From positions 44,844,513 through 44,908,512 of the forward strand of contig CM055870.1 of assembly GCA_029582165.1 (NCBI GenBank): a stretch of DNA of 64,000 nucleotides. The letters run 5' to 3'. The position numbers and the translations under genes were made by a program. The notes beneath the pieces are model-generated. The model had not been told where the DNA came from, ran no database searches, and saw only the letters and a list, made by a program, of their open reading frames with translations. Positions 24,335 to 35,720 of this stretch are shown here, in pieces (the stretch's first letter is position 1; the number at the start of each line of letters is the position of its first letter). The stretch is from Portulaca oleracea (Eukaryota; Streptophyta; Magnoliopsida; Caryophyllales; Portulacaceae).

Positions 24335-25405
24335 TCAACAACCAAGTTCAAACAATCATGATCAATTCCCAAAGAATTATGCTCATCATCACCAGTATAC
24401 ATACAAGGGTAGCTAATGCCTCACTAATGCAATGATCCTCAATGAAAGTGAACAAATCGGTATCAAGCACACATTCAATCACAACATATTCAATTTCACT
24501 CTCAACAAGATCATGCTCAATTATATCAGAAGCATCATGGCATTCACTAAACTCAATCTTTTCTTCACATAAAGGCATGGACAACGGTGTGGACAATGGT
24601 TCATCATCTAACATGTTTTCATCAATTTCAACATCATCACACACAGAATCAACAAGTTGCTCATGCTCACTAGGTGGGGCTAGAGCTAAGGAATCACTAA
24701 GTAGTCCAAGGCATGGTCGGTTATAATAGTCATCATACACATCATACACAGAAAAATCAACTTGCATTTCTGGACTAAAAGACGATGAATGACCTACTTC
24801 AACATTCGAATCAACCATTTGTGAAGAAGGAATTTCTACCCTATGATTCAATTCATGGAAAAATCCACGCATTAACTCATTCATTTTTGCACACAATTTA
24901 TCCATTCCCGCACTCAAGGTAGCTTCCATTTTATCTTTCAAACAAGAATTAGAACTATGGTACGACGAATCACATAAGTAGCACACGGAAGGAGACTCAA
25001 CATCGACACCTTGGGAAATATCATAACAGTTTTCCACATAATCCCTACTATAAGATTGATCATCAACATACATGGGATATTCACATAATTGTTCAGTTTC
25101 AGTCCCGGAGGGTGGTGCATAAGGAGGTTGGAAGCTAGGATTATCACTTTGTTGCTCAAATTCATAGGAATCCCTAGACAACCATTCAAGTAACTCCCAT
25201 GCTGGTTCTTCTCTAAATTGGAAAACCCGTAATATTCTAAAAGGTTTCGGGTCTCATAATTTACACCCTCATTCACAATTCCCAAAAGATCTAAAGTATC
25301 ATAAAAGACACCATATAGTTCACATTGAGCACGGTAGTCATGCAATCTAGAAAAATACCTCCAAAATATTTCATGCTCAAACTGAGGGAATTGGGGACTA
25401 TCCAT
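24335..25405 (-). CDS. Element A gag-like protein, N-terminal and CCHC region (partial, broken)
   Basis: Just inside the primer-binding site on the minus strand. The first ORF (25405-24938) begins MDSPQFPQFEHEIFWRYFS and continues with a DYRAQCELYGVFYDTLDLL segment whose spacing recalls gag N-termini of Athila/Tat-group elements. The next frame (25181-24348) carries a zinc knuckle CYLCDSSYHSSNSC, matching CX2CX4HX4C, near 25000, followed by an acidic low-complexity region. A frameshift between the two ORFs near 25200 and the solo LTR at 24334 disrupt it. It would bind element RNA in a virus-like particle; that role is inferred from position and the knuckle. Confidence 0.6.
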
Positions 25406-25553
25406 AACTTTTTCTATTTTTCTATTTTTCTATTTTTTTCTTTTCTATTTTTTTTCGATATTCAATTTTTTTCGCTACATTTTTCTAGCATAATAGAGAA
25501 AGCAACAAACTATGTACACTCAAACCAATAGCCTAATCTACCAAATAACGTCA

Positions 25554-25571
25554 TCCCCAGCAACGGCGCCA
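25554..25571 (-). other. Element A primer-binding site (tRNA-Asp type)
   Basis: TGGCGCCGTTGCTGGGGA on the minus strand, one base after the LTR end. It is complementary to the 3' end of tRNA-Asp as used by Athila/Tat elements. Confidence 0.88.
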
Positions 25572-25572
25572 T

Positions 25573-26055
25573 TATTCGGTTGTAATTTTTTGTGGTTTTA
25601 TAAGTTAAGGTTGTCGGTCCACAGGGATGGGCGTGAGGCTTGATTGGGGTAATCGGTTTGTGGAAGGGGTTTTTTTTTTCTCAATTGCGGAATGCGGTAA
25701 ATTATGTAAATGAAAGCAATAAAACTAACCTAGACATGGAATTATGGAAAGCAATAAAAGCATGAAATAAAACATGAAATTAAGGAAAGCAATTAAAAGC
25801 TTGAATGAAGAACTAGCATGAACAATGAAATTGGGTAAGAATTTATACCTTTGATGAACAAACTTCAATAAACCTTCAATCTACATTCGAATTTCCCCCG
25901 AACAAACAAGAAATCGTGAATTGGATTACTAAGAATCCCCAAATCCCCACTTGAGAGTGGAATTTGTGACCCTTAGCCCTCATCCTCACTAAAAATGGAG
26001 TTGATTGTGGCTAACACTAGAAAGCTTGGAAAACAAGTCAACAATAGCATTTGAA

Positions 26056-26096
<41 letters not shown>

Positions 26097-26970
26097 TTAA
26101 ACACTTCAATGAAGACTAGAGAAAGCTTGAAAGAGATTGAGAATTGAAATTGCAAGAAAACTTTGATGAACAGTTGAAAAATTGAAGAACAATTAAAGAG
26201 AGATTAAAGCAAATAAAGGAAAGCCATAAATCTAATTCTACTCCTAAACTACCTAGGCTAATTTTTTTCCACTTAGATTAATACAAGTGGGTATTTATAA
26301 AAGAAGGAGAAATACGACCCAAAACCCTAGAAATAAATCGCAGCACGCGCGTCAGATTTTCCGCAGATAGAGTGGCTCGGGCGAGCCATAGTGTCGCTTC
26401 GGGCAAAGACTTCCGGCGCGGCATTCACCGCCCTCGGCATTATGTCACAAAGTAGAGGTTGGCCTTGCTCGGCGAGTTATGTGTCGCGGCGAGGCGCTTC
26501 GGCGATTTTTCCCGCCGAATTTAAACGCGCATAACTTCTTCATCCGAACTCCGTTTTAGACCCGTAAGATATCGATGGAAAGCGCTCAGTGTGTACTTTA
26601 AGCTCCCAAAATTTGAGACCAATCGGAGTTGTAAAGAAGGAGTTATGACCCACAGAGTGAAGGCACACGTATTTCAAACCTTTGAGTCTGTATCGTTCCC
26701 CTGTTTTGCGCCAATCTTGACATGGAATTTCCGGCTTCGATTTCGCCTCGGCTCTCGGCTCGGATTGACTTGGCTCTCGGCTCGGGTTGACTTGGTTTGA
26801 CTCGGGAAATAGCTCGTGATTCCCTAAAAACCTTCAATTAAGCCCAAACTTCTTCTAACTCCTTATTTTCCTACAAAACACCAAATTATATCTAATATAT
26901 AAATAGGGGTTAAAACAAGCAAATATACCCTATAAAAGAGAAGAAATTCGGCTCGGAACGAGACCGAACA
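25573..26970 (-). repeat. Element A 5' LTR
   Basis: About 1398 bp. The plus strand begins TATTCGG (a TG to TA change) and ends GACCGAACA. It is nearly collinear with the 18779-20198 copy except for a cluster of indels and substitutions at about 26392-26516. A (GA)n tract lies at 26057-26092. Confidence 0.92.
26374..26516. promoter_or_regulatory. Degraded palindrome array in the A 5' LTR
   Basis: The first unit, GGCTC-GGGC-GAGCC (26374-26387), is intact. The segment equivalent to 19592-19735 of the sister LTR has many small deletions and substitutions, and the other three palindromes are destroyed. Confidence 0.65.
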
Positions 26971-26975
26971 AAAGG

Positions 26976-28447
26976 AATCATCATAGTTAGTACCAAAAGG
27001 CAAATTCACTATGACTTGCTTAGTTACCTCGATGCCATCGCAGTCATTGAGCCAATGGAGTGACTAAGGTCGAGGGTGAGGTAATAAGTTCAAACCAAGC
27101 TTCTCGACCATATAAGTAGACGCGACATTAGTGCAACTCCCTCCATCAATCATAAGATTGCATACTTTACCTCCCACGAAACACCGTGTTTGAAACATCA
27201 TTTTGTTTGGGCCTTGTCAAGTGGAGTTTCACAGGCATGCAAAATTCTTCTCAACACAAGGGCTCCTCCTTGTATGGGCGATCTGGGATCGACATCCTCC
27301 TCTTTACTTACATCTTCTTCATTGACAACCACTTCGGACTCCTCCCGTGCCTTTCGAAGCTCATCGTCAATATCATGGACCTCTTGGAGGGTCAAAGTTC
27401 ATCGGTCCGGGCAATCCGCTTAATAATGGCCATACCCATGGCATTTAAAACACTTCCTACACTCCATCCGTAGAGGAAGTTCCGTTGGAGACGTCATAGC
27501 AATACCCTTTCCTTTGTCAATTCTAGGCGTCGATGTAGACTTGGGTGTCTTACCGGACTTTGGAGTGTTGGAGTCGGGAGGGGGTCGGCTAAAAGGTGAG
27601 TAGGTGGGCCTGGACAAAGGTTTGGTGTCAGACCTCTCTTTACTTCGCCTCTCGACCCTGAGAGCCAGACTACACAACTCATCCAAAGAATGATAGGGTT
27701 GTATCTTAATCATCTTGGCAATAGAGGGATCCAACCTGTTCAAAAATCGCATCATAGTCTGCTCCTCTGGTTCTTGAAGGTCGCTTTTGATGAGGAGTTA
27801 CTCGAACTCCTGAATATAATCGCTCACAGACCCTTTCCCTTGAGTGAGGGAATAGAGTTTCCTCAAGACGTCCTATTTGTATGTGTTGGGCAAAAACCGG
27901 CGATTCATCAACTGTTTCAATCGTACCCACGAAGTAATTCTTGATCGACCTTCCCTAGCCCGTTGCGCCTTAACATTCTCAAACCAAAGTGAGGTGGCTT
28001 TGGTGAGTCTCAAATTGGCAATCTTGAAGGATTTCTCGTTGTTGTACCCTTTGGTCTCAAAGATTCTTTCCATCATTTGGACCCATTCAAGATATCCATC
28101 GGGGTCGCTAGAACCATTGAATTCGAGGATGTCGATTTTGAAGTCTTGGAAGTCGTCACGAGGGGGCCTATGATATACCTCTTGACGAGGACATCGTTGA
28201 GGGGAGCCTCTATCATCGTCACTCGACTCAAAGGTGTGAGGAGAACAGATGGGACTTTGGGCAGACCTCCTTCGTGCGTCTCGGGGTTGTCTTGACGCTC
28301 TTGGACGAGATTGTTCATATACGCCACAAGGGTCTCAAGGGTGGAGAATCGGTTCTCGAAGGCGGAGAGTCTGTTCTCGACAGTTCGAGCTCGGGGACTA
28401 CCACGGTGGCTTGATTCCTCTCGATTGGAGCTAATTTCTTCATCCAT
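26976..28447 (-). pseudogene. Element B gag and start of protease
   Basis: The minus strand starts MDEEISSNREES at 28447. It continues with a coiled segment (ENRLSAFENRFSTLE), then a Retrotrans_gag core (28076-27873: MMERIFETKGYNNEKSFKIA, LWFENVKAQR, WVRLKQLMNRRFLP), MMRFLNRLDPSIAKMI (27755), and a knuckle CFKCHGYGHY whose next codon is a stop (about 27420). Further on, VCNLMIDGGSCTNVAS (about 27130) is the Asp-protease active-site region with DGG in place of the usual D-S/T-G. Frameshifts near 27870 and 27400 inactivate it. The protease is cut by element A at 26970. Confidence 0.82.
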
Positions 28448-28770
28448 ATCGTAGGAAGGGTGAAGGACGGATTGTGTTTGGGTTGTTTTTGTGGAGTTTG
28501 GGGGTTTACTTGTGTTTGGCTATGGGTTCTTTGTGTTTAATTGTCATTGACATTTCATCGAACACCTTCCGGGCACTATTTTCCAACTTCACCTCAAAGC
28601 TCCAAATGACTTCAAAATCAACAAATACAAACACAATACAATGTATTCCAACGCTCTTGGATAGCACTGGGAATGGGGTACACCAATATTTGCATATAAT
28701 CCACAAAACCCAACTATAGAGAACTATACTAGCAAGAACAATGAACAAAACTCAAGCTAAATCAAACCTT

Positions 28771-28817
28771 GAGCTCTGATACCAGATGGAGCGATTCGGG
28801 AAAGCTCTGATACCAAA
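28771..28817 (-). other. Element B: two tandem tRNA-Met primer-binding sites
   Basis: On the minus strand TGGTATCAGAGC occurs twice, in TTTGGTATCAGAGCTTTCC next to the LTR end (about 28799-28817) and in TCTGGTATCAGAGCTCAAGG (about 28767-28786). A 19-bp segment ending CGCTCCATC separates them. The inner copy leads into gag. Confidence 0.75.
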
Positions 28818-29022
28818 TGACAAAGACAAACGTGTTTATGTGAAACCATTCAACTCTCAGTGGGTGGTGTTGAGCCTTATTTCATGCCACTTTCACTAGC
28901 ACAACACATAAAAAAAAATATATGGCGGGAACATACGGAACTCTATTAGTGGTAAGTGGGAGTTTGGCGCCATACTATAACCGCAAAATTTCATACAGTT
29001 CATATAAAATGAACTCTCTCAT

Positions 29023-31062
29023 TGTTCGGTTGCGTATTTTTGTGGTTTCTCTTAAGGATGTCGGTCCACAGGGATGGGTGTTAGGCTTGATAAAGGAATT
29101 TTGCGTAGGGGGGTTTTCAATGTAGAGAGCAGTAAATTTATAAAGACAAGCAAATTAAACTATACTAAACATGGATTCAAAGAAAGCAATAATCAAAGAA
29201 AGCATGAATTATAACATGAACTAACCCTAACCAACAAGAAAGGAGAAAGCAATTAGAAAACCATAAATGAGAAAACAATAAACTAAATGATGAAATTAAG
29301 AACAAGAACTATACCTTCAAAGCATTAAATCTTCAATCTAATCCTTCATCTTGAATCCTTCACTCGAACTTTCCCCCGAACAAACAAGAAACTGTGATTT
29401 GGATTACTAAGAATCCTCAAATTCTCACTTGAAAGTAGAATTTGTGACTCTTAATCCTCCTCCTCACTAAATGATGGATTAGAAGGTTTTGTGGCTAATA
29501 CTAATAAGAACTTTAGGGAAATTTCTCACACCTAAACAAAGATCAAATAACCCAAGAATACTAACACTAAGACTAACCTTAATAAGACCATCAACAAACC
29601 TAACCCTAAATTGAATTACTCTAATGACCATTACCCTAATAATAACATTTAGTAACCCTAATAACGCTTAACTCAACTTAACCAAACAGAGCTAACCCGA
29701 TTAAACTAATACCTCAAAATACTAACCCAAAACTGCAAAAAGATGGAAATAATACAAACCATACTGCCTATTGATATTGACCGAAACAAAATAAGGAAAG
29801 AAAAAAAGAAACAAAAGGGACCTAAATCCCTACTGCCCAGAACTGAAAATAGGGGAAAGGGAGAAACAGAGAAAGAGAGAAAGACGGTAGAGACAGAGAG
29901 GAAGAAGAAGAACCTCTAATCTAAACGTATGAAACACCAACAAACACAAATTCAACCCAAAACATTTCACTAACAATCCGAAAATCACATCAATATCAAA
30001 TTGAAACCCAGATTCACACAGATTCAACCCAAATCATGCAAGAAATTCGATCATTACATCTAAAACAAACAGAACAAATCATTCACAAACCAAACCCAGA
30101 ATCGATTAGCATTAAAGGAAATACATAAATTCAGAATCAAAGCAGTAAATAGATCCAAAGCAATGCAACCGAAATCCAATTGAAAAGATTGAAAACAGAT
30201 ATAAACTTAAACCTAAATTCTATCCTAACCCTAGGAATTTCCCTTTACCTACCTACTTATCTTCAATCGGTTCCTTCTTCCCCTTTTATACTCGAAACTG
30301 AGCCCTTCCTTCAATCTTAAGCCGCCGATTCTTCTTCAAATTGGACGGACAAGATGAATTTCAACAGTTAGAGGGTGTAAGCGTCAATGGTGGGTCATGT
30401 ACTTCTTCTGTTACTCAACCAAATCTGCACAACGAGAAAGAGAGTGAGTGACTGAGATGGAGAAAATATCGCGATAAAAAGAGATAAGAGAAGAGGAGAT
30501 AAAAGAATAAAAGAAGAGAGAAGGAGATGAGAAGCGGTTGATTATGGTGGTGTCAGGTGTCGGGCGTTTCAGTGGTTGTGTGCACAGCAGAGAAGAGAAA
30601 CACAAAGAGGAAGGGAGAAAAGGGGGACGAAGGAGAGGAGGAAAAGAGGGAATGAAATTAGGGTTTTTGGGTGCTGGGAGTTGTATTCGGCTGGGAATTG
30701 GGAGATAGGAGATGGGTCGGGTTTCTGGGTAAGGGTCACGGGTAGGCGGGAGTATGGGTATTAGGAGGGAGTATTTAGGTTGGGCCGAGGAAAGAGTTGT
30801 GGGCCGATTAGGGAAAAAATGGAAAATTTGGGCTGAATAATTAGGAATAGAAATAGGAATTGGTTTGGGTTTTTATTTAATTTTCAATTTTTAATTTTTT
30901 GATTTATATTTAGCAATAATAATAACAAAAATAATAAAATACCATAAAATCTAATAATATTGCAAAAAGAGTAAAAACATAATAAAAAGCCTAAAATAAT
31001 TATTAAAGACAAGCAAAATACCTTATGAATGATATCAATTCGGCTCGAAACAAGGCCGAACA
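29023..31062 (-). mobile_element. Solo LTR (2040 bp), A-related TGTTCGG family
   Basis: The plus strand begins TGTTCGGTTGCG and ends AAGGCCGAACA. The TSD CTCAT is exact at 29018-29022 and 31063-31067. The first ~80 bp and the termini resemble the A LTR (shared GTCGGTCCACAGGGATGGG), while the middle differs and is longer. No coding sequence is supported inside. Confidence 0.92.
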
Positions 31063-31958
31063 CTCATATTTATTGAAAACCTTCAACACTTCGTTTTCCA
31101 TCACCAACCTAACTCAAACGCATTCTAATCATCTCGGCTACATTAAATTGCATAACTGGAGCGGTTCGGGAAAGCTATGATACCAAATGGAGCAATTCCC
31201 GATGTGCGGTGGATTGATGAGTAATAACTTGAGTTGATTAGGTTGAGGAAATGAGAGAAAACCCCTTGAACACCCAAAAACCATAGAGTTGAAGGAGAGA
31301 CAAAACTCAATCATCCATGTTTGATATCATGATAATGATCTTAAACTTGAATAATAAGGATGATGAATAACTAAAATCAACCATTCAATCACAAAAGCTT
31401 GCACACCTAAAGGGATTGGATGTGACCTTGAGGCAAGGAGAGTCCACAATCTTAGGCCTAACACCCCACCATGATTATCTAGGATAAACCACCAATAATC
31501 ACTAAAGAAATGATCGACTTGAAACACCACCAAAGTATTGGATAAAGTAATCAAGATTTGAGGAGAAAATTAAGGAAACCCTAGCTTTTCATAAGCATGT
31601 TCGTAATCAGTAAAATCAGCAAAATCATCCTAGGAAAAAGTGCAAATGGGGTATTTATTAGGGGTGTTCACGGTGCGGTGACGGTTTCACGAAGCGGTGC
31701 ACTGGCCGAAACGGTTTTCCAAAATTATAAATCGGAACCGTAACCGGAACACCCAGTTTTTTTAAACCGGTGCACCGGATTTAACGGTGCGGTGTCATCG
31801 GTTAACCGGAACCGCCGTTATTTCCATCAAAATTAAAAAATCATCATTCAATCAACCAAAAAAAAAATCAAGCTTGCATGGTTCCCACCGTGTCCGTGTC
31901 CTGTAAATTTGTTTTTGCTTGCTAGTTCCCACTGTGTCTTTGTAATTTTTTTTAAAAT

Positions 31959-31959
<1 letters not shown>

Positions 31960-32021
<62 letters not shown>
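31960..32021. repeat. (AT)n tract 1
   Basis: About 31 AT units between the MITE left arm and the 32022-32323 segment. Confidence 0.95.
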
Positions 32022-32023
<2 letters not shown>

Positions 32024-32320
32024 CACCATGACATTTGGAATGTCGAATGCCATTTTCAGATAGCTGTAACTTGTTAACGTGCATTCCCATTACAATAACA
32101 ACCCTACTACGCCATAGGAGATCCAATCCTTAATATAAGAAAGGGGTATGAAAATTATCAGTTGTATGAATAGTATAAAGCTAGGAAATTTGATTTAAAG
32201 CAATATGGATATAAAATGCAGAACAATGAAATTGTACAACGGCTTAGCAAGAACCAGCTCATGAAAGCACCATCTCATGACCCAGATGATTTAGGAAGAA
32301 GGTTGGGATTTTCTGTCAAG

Positions 32321-32323
<3 letters not shown>
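32022..32323. other. 302-bp segment of foreign origin between two (AT)n tracts
   Basis: It matches neither the MITE arms nor the LINE body. On the plus strand its right half reads as exon-like protein (EIVQRLSKNQLMKAPSHDPD then DLGRRLGF, about 32230-32310) without stops for some 45 codons. It could be a LINE 3' transduction or captured host exon. I could not identify the parent gene. Confidence 0.4.

Positions 32324-32392
<69 letters not shown>
32324..32392. repeat. (AT)n tract 2 (LINE 3' side)
   Basis: About 34 AT units just past the presumed LINE 3' UTR (LINE on the minus strand). Confidence 0.95.
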
Positions 32393-32395
<3 letters not shown>

Positions 32396-32469
32396 TAGAT
32401 TGCAAAGAGCACAAGCTATATTAACTGACCAAGAGGAATACAACAGGTTCAAACAAGCGGGAGCCAAAA

Positions 32470-33312
32470 TTACATGTTTAGAACCAGATCAACAATTTTC
32501 CTGGATCTCTTCCTCTTTCTAGCAAAGCTAAGACATCTAGTTTGCACCTCAGTTTTTATCCTACTTACTATGGGGTTTGCACAGGTGCTTTTGTGCTTAT
32601 GATTCCTGATATTGCGTTCCATCCAAATATTGTAGATGTAGGCACAGAACATGGCTATCTGAATTCGCCTCTCGTATCCTGTCCCCGCTTTTTCCAGGAG
32701 GTTTTGGGCCCAGGCAGCCATGGTGGGGTAGGAGACATCCAGGCCCCATTTATGGAGGTGATGTCCGACCTCTGCCCCCAGAGGACAATCAATAAATAGG
32801 TGTGTGATTGTCTCCTCGCTGTTGTTGCATACTGGGCAAATGGTTGTGTCCCCGGACCAACGGCTTGGTCTAGCTTTGACTGGGAGTTTTCCTTGGAGGC
32901 AAACCCATGTAATGAAGGCGTGGCGAGGAACAACAAGGTTGCACCAAGGGAGCCTCTGCCAGTCCGGGCATCTCTTGCTGTTCAACTGCCAAAGGTATCC
33001 ATGCCTCACCGTGTAGGCGCCATCCTCTGCTGTGGACCATTCCCACTTGACTCCTGGTTTTGATCCCCATTTGAAATTGTCTTTGACGTCGCACAGGTGT
33101 TTGAAATATGGGCAGACATCATATGGGGGTTGGTAGTGCCACCAAGAAGAATTCTTGATGTATTTTGTATGAATCCACTTGACCCAAAGGAGTTCTTTGT
33201 TACTTTGTATATCCCAGACGAGCTTTGCAATTGATGCCTTGTTCCAAGCTTCTAGCTGTCGAAGGCCTATCCCCCCATAATCTTTCGGCCTGCAGGTTTT
33301 TTCCCAGCTCAC
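32470..33312 (-). pseudogene. LINE ORF2 C-terminal region with zf-RVT motif
   Basis: 280 codons open. It starts within the thumb/connection region (RPKDYGGIGLRQLEAWNKAS, typical of plant LINE RTs). The zf-RVT domain carries ICPVCNNSEETITHLFIDC, with Cys-X2-Cys and a downstream His and Cys. It ends with a basic tail at the natural stop. There is no RNase H after it. Confidence 0.85.
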
Positions 33313-33549
33313 CAGGGGGGTTTCTTATAGATATGCGAGGCCCCCCACAAGAAATTTCTGCAGTACGCGTTGATTTGATTGATGGCATGCTGGGGTAAGA
33401 TAAGGATCCTTGCCCAAAAACTATAGACCCCCATTAAGACGGTGTTAATTAAAGTTGCTCGACCCACGTAGGAGATGTTCCGGGTTTCCCACATCTTAAT
33501 TCGTTTGAGAATTTTCTCCACAAGGACGTTGCAGTCGTTCTTTGAAAGG

Positions 33550-34780
33550 TTACAGGAGCAGATGGGCATGCCTAGGTATTTGAAAAGAAGGGCTCCAAGC
33601 GCAAATCCTGTTTCCTACAGAAGTGGTCCAGTTTGATCCTCCTCCATCCCTCCGAAGACAGCTTCGGATTTCGCGGGGTTCGCAGTTAGGCCAGTTACCG
33701 CTGAGAAGTGGTGGAAGGCCTCCATAAGAATTTTGATGGAGTTGCTTGTGGCTGCAGTAAATAATCAGATCATCGGCAAACATTTGGTGGGTCATCTTCA
33801 GCTTCTTGCAGTTTGGATGAATTTGTAAGAAGGTTGAGACTCCATGTAGAAGTTGATTGATCTTGATAAGTATTACATAGTGAGGACAAATAGAAGTGGA
33901 GACATGGGATCACCCTGCCTCAAGCCTCTGCCTCCTTTGAAGAGCTGGATTGTCTTCCATTCATGCAGATAGTGAATGTGGGAGTTCGAACGCACGTCAT
34001 GATGCAATTTACCAGCCAGCGAGGGAAGCGGTACGCATGTAGCGCCTCTTCGATGAAGTCCCCGTGGACTGAGTCGAAGGCTTTCTTGAGGTCTATCTTC
34101 ATCATACAACGGGGTGTTATGGAGGATCGTGTGTATCCCCGAGCTATTTTCTGGCATAGTAGGACGTTATGCAGCAGCTCATGGCCGAGGATGAAGGCCC
34201 CCTGAATTGGGTGAACTATGGAAGGTAGAATTTCTCGAATTCGATTTGCCATGACTTTTGTTATGCATTTGTAAACGGTGTTGCAACATGCTATGGGTCG
34301 AAACTCCGTTGGCTTTGTCGGATTAGGAACCTTGGGAATGAGGACAAGGTTTGTTGCGTTCATATCTCGAACCATCTTGCCTGTTCTAAAGCATTCCTGA
34401 GCTGCATCACAAACTAAGGTTCCAATCATCTCCCAATTTGTTTTGTAGAAACTGCTGGAGTACCCGTCCGGTCCGGGTGTTTTGTCGTTGGGTATTGAGA
34501 ACATGGTTGTTCTAATCTCTGCGCTGGAGATGGGCTTTGACATATGTATCTGCTGATCAGGAGTGAGACGAGGACTCATGGAAAAAACGTCATGTCTGCC
34601 CCTCTCTCTGTTTGTCTCTTGGTAGCCGAGGAGCTGTTGGTAGAAATTTTCAAACATTGCAGCCACCTCCGTGAAGCCTTGAATTTGATTCCCTGCCATA
34701 TCTTCAATTGTGTAGACTGTGGTTTGAGCTTTGTTCTGCCGCATTTTGGCAAAGAAAAGTTTTGAGCAGCTATCTCCCAT
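33550..34780 (-). pseudogene. LINE reverse transcriptase domain, frameshifted
   Basis: The 34780-33920 frame shows NDKTPGPDGYSSSFYKTNWE, LVLIPKVPNPTKPTEFRPIA and MKIDLKKAFDSV, the last holding a catalytic Asp. The frame then shifts near 33950 to GLRQGDPMSPLLFVL, and again to QMFADDLIIYC, where FADD carries the catalytic Asp pair, at about 33780. All RT motifs are present, but in three frames. Confidence 0.88.
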
Positions 34781-34804
34781 TGCACTCCAATCATGCTTGC
34801 TTTG

Positions 34805-35640
34805 CTATCTTTTAATGAAGAGGGCAAAGTGTAGTATCTCTAAATAGTGCTTTCTTTCTGCTTTCTCTTGCTTCTGAAGATCCCTATTATCTGGATCATG
34901 GAGAAGCTCTTCCTGTAACTGCATCAGTTTTTGCCTGGCCGAGACTTCTTGAGCATGAATGTCTGAGAATTTGTCCCGGTGAAGCTTTTTCAGGTGCGGG
35001 ATTAGACGTCTCTGAAGGACTTTAAGCTGGTATTGCTTGTAGCCCTGAGGGATGTTTCGCAATTCTTGTTGAATGATGTCTGCATAGTCTGGGGTGTTTG
35101 CCCACATGTCATAGTACCGAAAAGGCATTCTGTTAGGGCTGTAGTTTGGAAATGTAATTAGGATGGCCGCATGGTCTGAAAGTCCAGCGGCGATGAAGTG
35201 CACTTGCATATACTCTGCAATCAGGTAGCACTGCATATTAACCAAGAAGCGATCCAAACGGGATTGAACCTGATCATTTGTCCATGTATAAAAAGCACCC
35301 GAGTAGTTAGGTTCATGGAGGGCACAATTATTAATGCATTGCATGAACGGCTGAGTGATGAAGGCCTCAACATTTGCTCCGCCAACCCTTTCTATCTTCG
35401 TCGTGATCGCATTAAAGTCGCCCAGTACACCCCATGCATCGGTCATATTTCCAGCAATGAACGAAGCTCCCCCCCAGAGAGTTTCTCGTTCATGAGCTTG
35501 GTTGCTTCCATAGACCCATGTGATATAAAAAGAAGTTGATGTTTCTAGGAGGATGACTTTTGTGTGAATATGCTGGTTTGAGCTATGAAGGACATCCACA
35601 TTATACACTCTGGGGTTCCAGGCAACCTAGATTCTAACTC
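34805..35640 (-). pseudogene. LINE endonuclease domain (APE-type), N-terminally truncated
   Basis: Contains FYITWVYGSNQAHERETLW, WGVLGDFNAI (the GDFN catalytic motif), a TWTNDQVQSRLDRFLV segment and a GLSDHAAILI motif with the terminal catalytic Asp-His. The N-terminal WNCRG part is missing because of truncation near 35676. Confidence 0.87.
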
Positions 35641-35674
35641 TTGAACAGTGCTGAATGTTTGTTGTGGTATTCCA

Positions 35675-35676
<2 letters not shown>

Positions 35677-35717
<41 letters not shown>
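35677..35717. repeat. (AT)n tract 3
   Basis: About 20 AT units between the LINE 5' end and the MITE right arm. Confidence 0.95.

Positions 35718-35720
<3 letters not shown>

Larger units (their letters stand above)
18779..26970 (-). mobile_element. A: complete non-autonomous LTR retrotransposon (tRNA-Asp primed)
   Basis: Both LTRs (18779-20198 and 25573-26970) are present, with an exact 5-bp TSD AAAGG at 18774-18778 and 26971-26975. A primer-binding site TGGCGCCGTTGCTGGGGA on the minus strand (25554-25571) is the tRNA-Asp type used by Athila/Tat-group Ty3/gypsy elements. The interior has one gag-like ORF and no protease, RT or integrase, so mobility would need another element's enzymes. A 1.5-kb solo LTR (22824-24334) interrupts it. 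It inserted into the polyprotein of element B. Confidence 0.92.
32393..35676 (-). mobile_element. 5'-truncated L1-type LINE, ORF2 nearly complete but broken
   Basis: Minus-strand order is endonuclease, reverse transcriptase, zinc-binding C-terminus, then a short 3' UTR running into (AT)n. The 5' end near 35676 starts inside the endonuclease, so ORF1 and the ORF2 start are gone. Several frameshifts and at least one stop (TAG for a Trp codon near 35625) inactivate it. It inserted in the AT-rich centre of the hAT-type MITE, so the TSD is hidden in AT repeats. Confidence 0.85.

Noticed and set aside
31852..32126. ORFs encoding (YI)n at 31852-32126, 32216-32398 and 35545-35870
   Set aside because: They are readings of (AT)n microsatellites.
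32800..33063. Plus-strand ORFs opposite the LINE (32542-33063, 33963-34205, 34544-34765, 35198-35539)
   Set aside because: They are antisense shadows of the RT and endonuclease domains, which have the recognised motifs.
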